64,000 nt of DNA. It comes from Bacteroidota bacterium (GTDB taxonomy: Bacteria; Bacteroidota; Ignavibacteria; Kryptoniales; JAKASW01). The notes under the pieces are model-generated. The model saw nothing but the letters and a program-made list of their open reading frames with translations. It did not search any database and was not told the origin of the DNA. The position numbers and the translations under genes are program-made. Numbering within the stretch: the stretch's first letter is position 1; each line of letters opens with the position of its first letter. Location: NCBI GenBank assembly GCA_021825585.1, contig JAKAGT010000003.1:1-64000 (forward strand), in the 5' to 3' direction. Positions 18,049 through 25,924 of this stretch are shown piece by piece.

Positions 18049-19017
18049 TTACTTCTCCTTGGACTTCCGCGTGCCGGTGGCAAGAGAGTTCTGAAGAAGA
18101 GTCTGTAATGTGTTTATAAGCTCGGAACCTGGCGACATGTCTTTCGACGAAAGCGAAACGACCGTCTTCGCATTCCGCAAGGCCTGACTCGCCTCCGCCA
18201 GCCGCGCGGCCTGAGGGGTGAGTATGAGAAGCTCAGGGTTGTTCTTCAAGAGTTCCAGCTCCTGTCTCTCATATTCCAGCTGCATATTCTTCCGCTTCAA
18301 CTCTTCCTCAACGCGCTTCTTCGATATATCGGCTTCCTTCTCGACCTCGGCTCTCTTCAAATCGTACTTCTTAAGCTCCAGCTGGTTCTCAAGCAGCGCT
18401 ATCTGTTCATCGGCCTGGAACCTCGATTTAGCGGCGGCGATTCTTCCTTTTTGGTTCAGCGCTTCCGTCTGCTCGAGAATTCTGGCAGACTCCTGCTGGC
18501 GAATCGCGTCTGCGATCCTGGCGTCGAGAATTTCCAGCGACTGCACCGCTATCGAAATCATTTCCAATCCGAACTTATCTCTGCTGACTCGGATCTTATC
18601 GTTCAGGTAATCGTAAATCTTCTCAGAAGACAATTCCTCGATCTCGAACTTCTCGGTGAACTCGCGAACGAAACTGTGAACGACAGTTTCCAATTCATTT
18701 GCGGCTTTCTCGACCGCGGATTTATTCCATCCACCGACTTTGATCAATGTCTCGAGGTTATTCAGGGACAACGCTACGGACATGGCCACACGGACCTTGA
18801 CATCCAGGTTGCCCTTCGCACTGGCATCGATGCTAATCTGTGAGGAGTGGACCGTCCTCGGCAATTCAAGGCTGAAATGACGCGGATAAAATCTTCCTTT
18901 TCTCAACGCAATCTTGCCGTCCGACTCATACAACGCAATCTGGTCCGGCCTTCTCAACCTGTATTCGTAAACCAAATACAACACTAAGAGAATGAGTACT
19001 CCGACTAAAACATACAT
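18049..19017 (-). CDS. SPFH/band-7 domain membrane protein
   Basis: A 322-residue protein with one N-terminal transmembrane helix (residues ~1-18), a short basic segment, then an SPFH/band-7 domain (~25-175, with strand-rich 'SSQISIDASAKGNLDVKVRV' and 'DKFGLEMISIAVQSLEILDA'). A long charged coiled coil (~175-260) and a short C-terminal region follow. This is the prohibitin/stomatin/flotillin layout: membrane-anchored oligomeric scaffolds. AGGAG eight bases before the ATG gives a firm start. It is the first gene of a minus-strand pair with the giant aminotransferase/PEPC-like gene 27 bp downstream, so the two are probably co-transcribed. The functional link between them is unknown. Confidence 0.88.
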   Translation of the reverse strand: MYVLVGVLILLVLYLVYEYRLRRPDQIALYESDGKIALRKGRFYPRHFSLELPRTVHSSQISIDASAKGNLDVKVRVAMSVALSLNNLETLIKVGGWNKSAVEKAANELETVVHSFVREFTEKFEIEELSSEKIYDYLNDKIRVSRDKFGLEMISIAVQSLEILDARIADAIRQQESARILEQTEALNQKGRIAAAKSRFQADEQIALLENQLELKKYDLKRAEVEKEADISKKRVEEELKRKNMQLEYERQELELLKNNPELLILTPQAARLAEASQALRNAKTVVSLSSKDMSPGSELINTLQTLLQNSLATGTRKSKEK

Positions 19018-19582
19018 TTTTTCAACTCCTGGTAAACTTCATAGTTGCTTATTCACATGTTGATCTGCTGGTTCAGCCATCGTTCTGGGGCCGGCCCGGG
19101 CAGGTCTGTCACTCGTTTCGATATGAACGGATATTATTAAAGGTGCCGCCTCAGTGAATTGATGCTTTCAACGGCCAAAACCGCTCCATTTGAATGTAAC
19201 ATGTTTGATGGAAGTTACGCAATCTGTAAGTGCGTTTGTTGCTCATTTTCGCATAAAAGGGAAAGCAGAAGCAAATCATGGCAATTTTCGGAAGGGCAGG
19301 GTGTGGAGAGTGCAGCAACCGGCTTTCTTCGCGGGAAGGGGACATTAAGCGTGACCGGCCAAGATCGGGGATAGAATTTCGATTTAGCGATGAGGTAGCA
19401 CGGCTAATCAGAGACGCCGATCGACCTGGGCAGACGTCAAAGTGGCCGGAGGGATCGGTGTAGATTGCGGCATGGTACACAAACGCTGAGGCTGTTTTGG
19501 GAAATATTTCCTCGTCACTTCCATGGAACAGGATAAAAACCGCGTTTCCAGCGGCATATCGTTTGTATTTATAAATACAGGC
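19018..19582. promoter_or_regulatory. Divergent intergenic region with AT-rich palindromes before merR
   Basis: 565 bp between the SPFH gene (minus) and merR (plus) with no convincing gene. Two perfect palindromes occur near merR: GGAAATATTTCC (19500-19511) and GTATTTATAAATAC (19565-19578), the latter ending four bases before the chosen ATG. They are candidate operator or promoter elements for the merR-cytochrome operon. The rest shows nothing I can name. Confidence 0.4.
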
Positions 19583-20059
19583 ATGGAGTCACAAGATAAC
19601 GAAAAACCAATTTACGCCATCGGCGAAGTCGCAGGCAAGTTAGGCATCTCGGTCGAGACGATCCGACTATACGAGCGCCAGGGACTCATAATAATATCGA
19701 AGTCCGCAAAAGGCCAGCGTGTTTACTCGGAGAGTGACATAGAGCGCCTGACATGCATACGCACGGCCATCAACGAGCTGAAAATCTCCATCGAGGGGAT
19801 TCGCCGGATGCAGTCCATGGTTCCATGCTGGTCTCATATTCATTGTCCCGAGGATCAGAGGGAAGAATGTCCCGCATTCCTGCGGGCCAGCGGCGGATGC
19901 TGGACGTACAAACATGCCGAAAACGAATGTGCAGCGCTCGATTGCCGTTCGTGCAAGGTTTACCTGCTCTCCGGCACCTGCGAAAACATTAAAACTCTGA
20001 TCTACAAGGACATCTTACCACAACCAGGAAATCACAGACAACAGGAAGACGAGTTATGA
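19583..20059 (+). CDS. Cys-rich MerR family regulator
   Basis: About 158 residues from ATG 19583 (an in-frame ATG at 19523 would add 20). The N-terminal winged helix is typical of MerR: 'YAIGEVAGKLGISVETIRLY', 'ERQGLI', then 'GQRVYSESDIERLTCIRTA'. The C-terminal half carries eight cysteines instead of a known ligand domain, in the pattern C-x5-C-x7-C, then GGC, then C-x4-C-x2-C and GTC. This suggests a metal- or redox-sensing site, possibly an iron-sulfur cluster or zinc; that is inference. Its stop overlaps the ATG of the octaheme cytochrome gene by 4 bp, so it likely controls the sulfur/electron-transfer operon that follows. I prefer 19583 because family proteins begin just before the helix-turn-helix. 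Confidence 0.85.
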   Translation: MESQDNEKPIYAIGEVAGKLGISVETIRLYERQGLIIISKSAKGQRVYSESDIERLTCIRTAINELKISIEGIRRMQSMVPCWSHIHCPEDQREECPAFLRASGGCWTYKHAENECAALDCRSCKVYLLSGTCENIKTLIYKDILPQPGNHRQQEDEL

Positions 20060-21624
20060 GAAGAATCTTTCTTGCTCTATTCATTCTGGGAATTTTCGCG
20101 GTGATGGTCCCGACAGCACTCCACAAGAACAGCTCAGAGACTCCACCGCTCACGATGCTGAAAGAGCAATACGCAGCGAAGACTAAATCATCGGTAGACC
20201 ATTCATTGTTTCCAGAACTCAAAAAGAATTTCAATCGGCCGCAGGATGTGACGGCGGCATGCATTTCATGTCACAACGGTCGTGCACAGGAAGTCATGCA
20301 CTCCACGCACTGGCAGTGGGAGCGGACCGAGTATATCGCAGGCAAGGGTATCCGCAGCATCGGCAAGCGGAACATATTGAACAATTTCTGCATCGGCATC
20401 ACGAGCAACGAACCGAGCTGCACGCGCTGCCACGCAGGCTATGGTTACTCAGACACGAAGGCTTATTTCAGCGATTCCCTTGATGTCGATTGCCTCGCCT
20501 GCCATGACAACAGCGGCACATACGCGAAGATGAACGAAGGGGCCGGCATGCCCGACACTTCTGTCAACCTGAGCTATGTTGCACAGCACGTGGGGAAACC
20601 AACCCGCGCCAACTGCGGCACATGCCACTTTTTCGGCGGCGGCGGCAACAACGTGAAGCACGGCGACCTGGAGGAAGCCCTGTTCGATCCGGCACGCGAC
20701 GTCGATGTTCACATGGCGACCGACGGGATGAACATGCAATGCGTCGACTGCCATACCGCGCAGAAGCATCAGATGCTCGGGAAAATGTACTCGGTCTCGT
20801 CGATGAGCCGGAACCGCGTGCAATGTGAAACCTGCCACGGTTCCATGCCTCACAAGGATGACGTGCTGAACAACCACACTCTGAAGATCGCGTGCCAGAC
20901 CTGCCACATTCCCGAATATGCCAGGGTAAACCCGACGAAGCTCTTCTGGGATTGGTCGAAGGCCGGGAAGCTGAAGAATGGGAAGCCGTTCGAACTTAAA
21001 GATTCCAGCGGCACCGACGTCTACATGTCTATAAAAGGATCCTTCAAGTGGGGTAAGAATTTGAAGCCCGATTACCTGTGGTTCAACGGGACCGCCACTC
21101 ACTACCTCCTCGGTGACAAGTTCGACCCGTCGAAGCCTCTCGACGTTAACCGCCTCCTCGGAAGCTACGATGATCCCGACTCCAAAATCTACCCGGTGAA
21201 GATTCACCGCGCCGAACAGATATACGACACGAGATACGATTACCTGATCCAGCCGAAGCTTTACTCGGCGAAGAAGGGCGACGGAGGCTTCTGGGGAGAT
21301 TTCAACTGGGAGCGCTCCGCTGAAATAGGCATGAAGGCCGTTGGACTCCCGTACAGCGGACATTACGGATTCACCGAGACCAGGATGTACTGGCCGATAA
21401 ACCACATGGTTGCTTCGAAGGAGCAGGCCGTCAAATGCAACGAGTGCCACACCCGTAACGACGGGCGGCTGGCGGAAGTTGCCGGTTTCTACATGCCGGG
21501 CCGCGACTACAACCCATGGGTCGAGAGATTCGGATTCGGACTGATGGCGCTGACGCTCGGCGGTGTGTTCATCCACGGCGGCGTGCGACTCGCCTTGAGC
21601 CGCAAACGGAAAAGGAGCGTCTGA
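20056..21624 (+). CDS. Octaheme c-type cytochrome, tetrathionate reductase family
   Basis: A 522-residue exported cytochrome with an N-terminal signal/anchor (residues ~1-22) and exactly eight CxxCH haem sites: Cys69, 122, 146, 187, 229, 257, 280 and 461. The fourth is followed by a Gly-rich stretch and 'NNVKHGDLEEALFDPARDVD', as in the Shewanella octaheme tetrathionate reductase (OTR) family. A C-terminal transmembrane helix ('GLMALTLGGVFIHGGV') anchors it, unlike soluble Shewanella OTR. Members reduce tetrathionate and can also reduce nitrite or hydroxylamine in vitro, so the physiological substrate is open. Co-transcription with a membrane cytochrome b and sulfur transporters favours a sulfur oxyanion. 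It starts in a 4-bp overlap with merR. Confidence 0.92.
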   Translation: MRRIFLALFILGIFAVMVPTALHKNSSETPPLTMLKEQYAAKTKSSVDHSLFPELKKNFNRPQDVTAACISCHNGRAQEVMHSTHWQWERTEYIAGKGIRSIGKRNILNNFCIGITSNEPSCTRCHAGYGYSDTKAYFSDSLDVDCLACHDNSGTYAKMNEGAGMPDTSVNLSYVAQHVGKPTRANCGTCHFFGGGGNNVKHGDLEEALFDPARDVDVHMATDGMNMQCVDCHTAQKHQMLGKMYSVSSMSRNRVQCETCHGSMPHKDDVLNNHTLKIACQTCHIPEYARVNPTKLFWDWSKAGKLKNGKPFELKDSSGTDVYMSIKGSFKWGKNLKPDYLWFNGTATHYLLGDKFDPSKPLDVNRLLGSYDDPDSKIYPVKIHRAEQIYDTRYDYLIQPKLYSAKKGDGGFWGDFNWERSAEIGMKAVGLPYSGHYGFTETRMYWPINHMVASKEQAVKCNECHTRNDGRLAEVAGFYMPGRDYNPWVERFGFGLMALTLGGVFIHGGVRLALSRKRKRSV

Positions 21625-21625
21625 C

Positions 21626-22309
21626 ATGACAAGGGAATATATCTATCACAGGTTTGAGCGGTTCTGGCACTGGGTGCAGGCCGCACTTATTATCTTCCTC
21701 GGCGTCACGGGATTTGAAATCCACGGCTTGTTCACATTCTTTGGCTACGAGCAGGCCGTGCAATATCACGAGATCGCTGCGTGGAGCTTCATCATACTGA
21801 TAGCCTTCGCGATCTTCTGGCACTTCACGAAGGGCGAATGGCGCCAGTATCTGCCGACATGGAAAAACGTGCGCGCGCAGGCCGAATATTATGTCTTCGG
21901 CATCTTCAGGAACGCGCCTCATCCGACAAAGAAGACCGTCCTGAGCAAGCTGAATCCGCTCCAGAAATTCGTCTATGCCGGACTCAAGGCGCTTATCATT
22001 CCGACTATGGTGATCACCGGACTCGTTTACATGTTCTACCGCTATCCGCAGAGGTACGAGGTGTTGAGCCTCAACATCGGCGGACTTCAGACGGTCGCAG
22101 TACTCCACACGATCGGCGCATTCCTTCTTGTATCATTCTTCGTGGCGCATCTGTATCTGATAACGACCGGCCATAAAGTGACCTCGAATCTCAAGGCAAT
22201 GATCACCGGATACGAAGAAATACCCGACAGTGAAGTGATGGCTGCGGTGGAAACCGTTCGGACAGGATCAAAAGAGACAGTGGGCGAAACTAAGGAGGTG
22301 AGTCGATGA
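21626..22309 (+). CDS. Membrane cytochrome b subunit (PhsC/FdnI-like)
   Basis: A 227-residue integral membrane protein with four main hydrophobic helices and conserved His residues positioned for two b haems: 'HRFERFWHWVQAALIIFL' in helix 1, 'YHEIAAWSFI' and 'AIFWHFTKGEW' around helix 2, then 'VLHTIGAFLLVSFFVAHLYL' in helix 4. This is the di-haem cytochrome b561/NarI-like family that passes quinol electrons to periplasmic reductases. It begins one base after the octaheme cytochrome stop and overlaps the next gene by 4 bp, so it is very likely the quinol-oxidising partner of the octaheme protein. Confidence 0.9.
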   Translation: MTREYIYHRFERFWHWVQAALIIFLGVTGFEIHGLFTFFGYEQAVQYHEIAAWSFIILIAFAIFWHFTKGEWRQYLPTWKNVRAQAEYYVFGIFRNAPHPTKKTVLSKLNPLQKFVYAGLKALIIPTMVITGLVYMFYRYPQRYEVLSLNIGGLQTVAVLHTIGAFLLVSFFVAHLYLITTGHKVTSNLKAMITGYEEIPDSEVMAAVETVRTGSKETVGETKEVSR

Positions 22310-22818
22310 ATATTAAATATATGAATCCATATCTCGCCGGATTCTTTCTGGGGCTCGTGCTTCTTGCTACGATCTTCCTTACGGGGCGAGGTCTCGGTGC
22401 GAGCGGAGCAGTCAAGGACCTCACGATTGCGATCTCCGATGCCGTCGCTCCAAGGCAAACCGAATCGAATCCGTTTTTCGGACAGTACGCCGGACCGGGC
22501 AAGGAGAATCCGCTGAAATCGTGGCTGGTCTTCGAAATCGTCGGAGTGCTCATCGGAGGTTTCATCTCAGGGTTGGTTTCGGACCGGCTAAAGGTCGTTA
22601 CCGAATCGGGTCCGAGAGTGAAGCCGAAGGCCAGGTGGGTTTTCGCGGCAATCGGGGGAGCGCTTTTCGGAATCGGCGCACAGTTCACGCGCGGCTGCAC
22701 GAGCGGCGCGGCACTGAGCGGCATGGCAGTCCTGTCCACGGCAGGCTTCATAGCGCTGCTTTCAATATTCGGCACCGGGTACCTCGTGGCGTACTTCGGC
22801 CGGAAACTTTGGATATGA
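22306..22818 (+). CDS. YeeE/YedE family sulfur transporter, half-length
   Basis: A 170-residue membrane protein with about four hydrophobic helices. The motif 'GAQFTRGCTSGAALSGMA' carries the conserved cysteine of YeeE/YedE (TsuA-like) proteins, which import thiosulfate or related sulfur compounds through Cys relays. At half the usual length it resembles the split two-protein form of the family, with the other half encoded immediately downstream. It overlaps the cytochrome b gene by 4 bp and is followed 16 bp later by the second YeeE gene. The pair presumably forms one transporter. Confidence 0.9.
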   Translation: MNIKYMNPYLAGFFLGLVLLATIFLTGRGLGASGAVKDLTIAISDAVAPRQTESNPFFGQYAGPGKENPLKSWLVFEIVGVLIGGFISGLVSDRLKVVTESGPRVKPKARWVFAAIGGALFGIGAQFTRGCTSGAALSGMAVLSTAGFIALLSIFGTGYLVAYFGRKLWI

Positions 22819-22834
22819 GAGGAGAGGTGTAATC

Positions 22835-24028
22835 ATGGGACCATTCGTACCTGATCTGATTTCGGATCAACTCAATCTCGTCGTCGCGCTCCTCCTCGGG
22901 ATCGCCTTCGGCTTCGTGCTCGAGCAGGCCGGATTCTCTTCGTCGAGGCGGCTGGCGGGCGTGTTCTACGGTTATGATTTCACGGTACTCCGTGTGTTCT
23001 TCACCGCGGCGGTAACAGCAATGAGCGGAGTCCTCATACTCGGACACTTCGGAATGCTGGACACCGATGTTATTTATGTGAACCCGACATGGCTCCTCCC
23101 CGGAATAGTGGGCGGCGTGATAATGGGAGTCGGGTTCATAATCGGAGGCTACTGCCCCGGCACGAGCGTGTGTGCGGCGGCGATAGGGAAAGTCGACGCA
23201 ATGTTCTTTGTCGGCGGCGGGCTGCTAGGAGTGTACGCATTCGGAGAGCTGTTTCCACTGTACGACAAGTTTTACACGTCCACGTCGCTCGGCCCGGTGA
23301 AGGTATTCGACTCCCTCGGGATGTCGCAGGGACTCTTCACGTTCCTCCTCATCGTCATGGCGGTCGCCGCGTTCGCGGTCACTACAATAATAGAGAAGCG
23401 CGTGGACAAGGAATCAGCTCCCTCGCTGCAGTTCAAACCGGTCAAGCACGCTGTAGTCGGGAGTTTCGCCGTCTTGCTCGGGGTAATATTCATATTCATG
23501 CCCGATCACAAGTCTGGCCTGATTGAGAGGGTGAGCGGCCAGGCATACGCTGCCGTGCACCCGGTGCAGAAGATGGACGCAGACGAACTCGCGTTCCGTA
23601 TTGTCGACCACGAGTCGAACATCAGGATTATCGACATCCGTTCGCCTTTGGACTTCGGTTTGCTTTCGCTTCCAGGTTCGTACAACGTCCAGCGAAACGA
23701 TCTCTTCGGGAAGGACTGGGTCGCGACGTTTTCACGGAGACACCTGAAGAAGGTGGTCGTAGGCGATAACGAAGAGGACGAACGTACGGCGTATTACCTC
23801 CTTCACGAGCTTGGATATGAGAACCTCGCGATTCTTCGCGGCGGAATGGGGGCGTTCAAGAGGACGATCCTCGATTCCAATGTGTTTGTCCCGACCGGCT
23901 CGCGGTGGGACGGAGACGTCAGGGATTTCCGGGTGAATGCTCGTACCACGATTCTCAAGATGATCGCCGAGGCAAAGAACAAGCCGGCGAAGGCGATCGT
24001 CAAAAGGAAAATCCAGGGGGGATGTTAG
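22835..24028 (+). CDS. YeeE/YedE sulfur transporter fused to a Cys-less rhodanese domain
   Basis: 397 residues. The N-terminal ~190 form the second YeeE/YedE half, with about five helices and the motif 'GGYCPGTSVCAAAIGKVDA' bearing the transport cysteines. After one more helix (~207-223), residues ~245-350 form a rhodanese-like domain ('IRIIDIRSPLDFGLLSLPG', later 'AYYLLHELGYENLAILRGGM'). The active-site loop reads 'VVVGDNEEDERTA', so the catalytic cysteine of normal rhodaneses is absent. The domain could bind sulfur carriers or regulate transport, but it should not be a sulfurtransferase. This is the last gene of the merR-cytochrome-transport operon; a strong terminator follows 22 bp later. 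Confidence 0.9.
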   Translation: MGPFVPDLISDQLNLVVALLLGIAFGFVLEQAGFSSSRRLAGVFYGYDFTVLRVFFTAAVTAMSGVLILGHFGMLDTDVIYVNPTWLLPGIVGGVIMGVGFIIGGYCPGTSVCAAAIGKVDAMFFVGGGLLGVYAFGELFPLYDKFYTSTSLGPVKVFDSLGMSQGLFTFLLIVMAVAAFAVTTIIEKRVDKESAPSLQFKPVKHAVVGSFAVLLGVIFIFMPDHKSGLIERVSGQAYAAVHPVQKMDADELAFRIVDHESNIRIIDIRSPLDFGLLSLPGSYNVQRNDLFGKDWVATFSRRHLKKVVVGDNEEDERTAYYLLHELGYENLAILRGGMGAFKRTILDSNVFVPTGSRWDGDVRDFRVNARTTILKMIAEAKNKPAKAIVKRKIQGGC

Positions 24029-24050
24029 AAGCGGAAACAGGGCAAGCAAG

Positions 24051-24072
24051 AAGGGGGCTTCGGCCCCCTTTT
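24051..24072 (+). terminator. Rho-independent terminator after the sulfur operon
   Basis: Perfect 8-bp stem AAGGGGGC/GCCCCCTT with a TTCG tetraloop followed by TT, 22 bp after the YeeE-rhodanese stop. Confidence 0.9.
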
Positions 24073-24126
24073 CTGTCTCTGGGGAGAGACCCCCCGCTGT
24101 GTGAGGTTGTCCCGAAAGTCGCTATA

Positions 24127-24145
24127 TGTCATTCCCGCCTGAAGC
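24127..24145. repeat. Half copy of a GTCATTCCCG-type palindromic element
   Basis: TGTCATTCCCGCCTGAAGC matches one arm of the palindromic element that is complete inside the mod gene (28446-28523). The second arm is not visible here. Confidence 0.35.
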
Positions 24146-24586
24146 AGTGTTAAGCGATGTCCGGAGATCAAATGGGGCCGGTCAGGAGGGGCGATGAAAT
24201 TCTCCTTGCGTCGACGGAATTTTTTGCATACCTTGGGAACAGGCCGCGCATCGTGGTACAATCAAACGGCTGTTCTTCCATGGCACGGCAACGAGGATAT
24301 GGCTCCCGCAGCGGGAGAAGATAGATACAGGCATAGCGGAGTGATTACGGAGATTCCGCTGCCCCGGACGGCAACGGAAGCGGCAAAGGGAATTTAAGCC
24401 CTCACGAAACCCAATCAGCGTCGGACAATCGCAGATCGCGGGCGAGATGTCGTTGCCCCAGGCCGATCAAATTGCGGTTTGATCGACATGTGATACGCGA
24501 TTCGCCTGGTAGCATAAAGCGCCATGAAAGAGATCGGATTGCCGGGAATGGAAGTGGATGGAAGTTCGGTCGACTCTGAATCGATG

Positions 24587-25017
24587 GAAACGGCGAGGAA
24601 ATCCTCGAAAACGAGGAGGATTCTGGGAAATGAGAACGCTTGTAGAGACGATGCGTTTGCATTGGGATCGAAACGGTACGGGGTTTTTGAGACCTATTCG
24701 AATCTCAAGAAATGAATTCGAAAACGGAGAAATGAATTCCGATAATCAAGAAATGAGATTGGATACGGAGAAACGAAGTTGGAAGACGGGGAAATGGAAT
24801 TGGGACGTCGTGGAATGCGACATTGGTTGCCGGAAATGACGGTAGATGTGACGTAATGTCACTGAATGAGAAGAAATGCAGTTGGGATGAACCGCGAGAG
24901 GGGTGGGATTCGTGGAATCGAATGGTGTGCCGGCGGATATGACAAAGTATTTGGCGGAATGGAAAGAGGCGAGTCGCGAAGAGGTATGAAACGAGAGAAA
25001 TGAAGAGAATGCAATCA
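24587..25017. repeat. Degenerate tandem array with ~20.6-bp period, purine-rich
   Basis: A GAAATG-like motif recurs at 24709, 24729, 24750, 24770, 24791, 24813, 24833, 24853, 24873, then less perfectly at 24894, 24915, 24936, 24957, 24978 and clearly at 24997. Spacings are 19-22 bases, averaging about 20.6, which is near two DNA turns. Weaker units continue upstream to about 24587 (24607, 24627, 24670). A rough consensus is GAAATGnAnTTGGnnnCGGn. The period is not a multiple of three and no frame is conserved, so it is not a coding repeat. The plus strand is strongly purine-biased. It lies within the 1.1-kb gap 24029-25174, upstream of the leader at 25078. Function unknown. Confidence 0.65.
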
Positions 25018-25077
25018 GACGAGCGGTTGACCAATTGCAAGACGGATTTGCAGACGAAAGATTCTGGAGAAGCGCCT

Positions 25078-25138
25078 CAGGAGTTTTCTCCTGTCGGACG
25101 GTTTTGCCGGCAGGAGATCGAGCAGGCACACTGCCTGC
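25078..25138 (+). promoter_or_regulatory. Structured 5' leader with mutually exclusive hairpins
   Basis: Three adjacent stems can be drawn. Stem 1: CAGGAG (25078-25083) with CTCCTG (25088-25093). Stem 2: CTCCTGTCGG (25088-25097) with CCGGCAGGAG (25107-25116), ten pairs including one G-U. Stem 3: GCAGGCA (25122-25128) with TGCCTGC (25132-25138). Stems 1 and 2 share the CTCCTG strand and cannot coexist; that strand could also pair with the AGGAG of the Shine-Dalgarno at 25161-25166. There is no T-run. This layout suggests a translational switch; no known riboswitch class is recognised. Confidence 0.5.
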
Positions 25139-25174
25139 GATCCAGAACATTTACAGGGAAAGGAGGTGAATCGT

Positions 25175-25876
25175 ATGAGTAAATATCTGGAGAACAAGAA
25201 GTCCATGTACTTGGGCGTGAAGACCTTCTTCGCGGAGAACATGGACAAGGCAACATCATTGCCGGCGCTCACAAAAGCGATAGCCGACTTCAACCAGGTC
25301 GTAGGGCTGATTGAGACCAAAGCCCTCGAGGTTGACACCGCGAGTGCGGGAAAGGCTAAGAAGAAGGCCAACGCGGAGGAGGAGCTATTGACGGCTCTTA
25401 TTCCCGTTAAGTCTGCCTTAGCCGCATACGCTTCGGAGAAGAACGATTCGGAGCTGAAAGCGCTGACAGAGATAACGGAATCGCAACTGAGGAAGATGCG
25501 GGATACCGATCTGCAGAAAAAGGCGGAAGGCATCCTGAAAAATGGTGAAGAAAGGCTGACCTTAGTGGGCGATTATGGTCTGACGCAGATGAGGCTGACC
25601 ACGTTGCAGGAGAAATCGAGAGCGTTCTCAGATGCTACCGGAGAGCGCGAAGCCAGCGTAGGAAAGCGCGTCGGTGCCAGATCAGCCTTGATGGAACTGT
25701 ACGACAGGGCTGATCGTATCCTGGTGGAGCGCATTGACAACCTGATGAAGCAACTGCGCGACTCGGATCCGCAGGTGTGCGAGGAGTACGATTCAACGCG
25801 TATAGTCCGTGAAGCGGGCTTGAGGCACAGACCGATTGCGCCGCCTGATCAGCAGTCGTCACAGAGACAGCCATAG
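25175..25876 (+). CDS. Hypothetical all-helical cytoplasmic protein
   Basis: A 233-residue protein with no signal peptide or membrane segment; it is rich in Ala, Lys, Glu and Leu and predicted by eye to be almost entirely helical. The C-terminal ~25 residues are Pro/Gln-rich. No known domain is recognised. The start is ATG 25175, preceded by a perfect AGGAGG eight bases upstream; a GTG nine bases earlier overlaps that site and is unlikely. It is a monocistronic gene, bounded upstream by the hairpin leader and the 20.6-bp array and downstream by a strong terminator. The excellent translation signal and elaborate leader suggest a real, well-expressed gene. Function cannot be stated. Confidence 0.8.
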   Translation: MSKYLENKKSMYLGVKTFFAENMDKATSLPALTKAIADFNQVVGLIETKALEVDTASAGKAKKKANAEEELLTALIPVKSALAAYASEKNDSELKALTEITESQLRKMRDTDLQKKAEGILKNGEERLTLVGDYGLTQMRLTTLQEKSRAFSDATGEREASVGKRVGARSALMELYDRADRILVERIDNLMKQLRDSDPQVCEEYDSTRIVREAGLRHRPIAPPDQQSSQRQP

Positions 25877-25892
25877 AAGCAGGAGAAGGACA

Positions 25893-25924
25893 TAGGGGGC
25901 GGCTGAAAAACAGCCGCCCTATTT
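25893..25924 (+). terminator. Rho-independent terminator
   Basis: Stem GGGCGGCTG (25897-25905)/CAGCCGCCC (25911-25919) with an AAAAA loop, followed by TATTT, 16 bp after the helical protein gene. Confidence 0.88.

Noticed and set aside
20449-21627. 392-codon ORF antisense to the octaheme cytochrome
   Set aside because: Lies entirely opposite eight confirmed haem motifs; a shadow frame.
24194-24397. 67-codon ORF with a twin-arginine-like start (LRRRNFL) and AGGAGG upstream
   Set aside because: No hydrophobic segment follows the Arg pair, the spacing to AGGAGG is short, and there is no domain or length support.
24524-24839. Small ORFs within the 20.6-bp array
   Set aside because: The period is not a multiple of three and the peptides are not repetitive, so selection is not on protein.
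24587-25017. CRISPR array
   Set aside because: Units are degenerate and ~20.6 bp apart with no conserved repeat and unique spacer structure; no cas genes are nearby.
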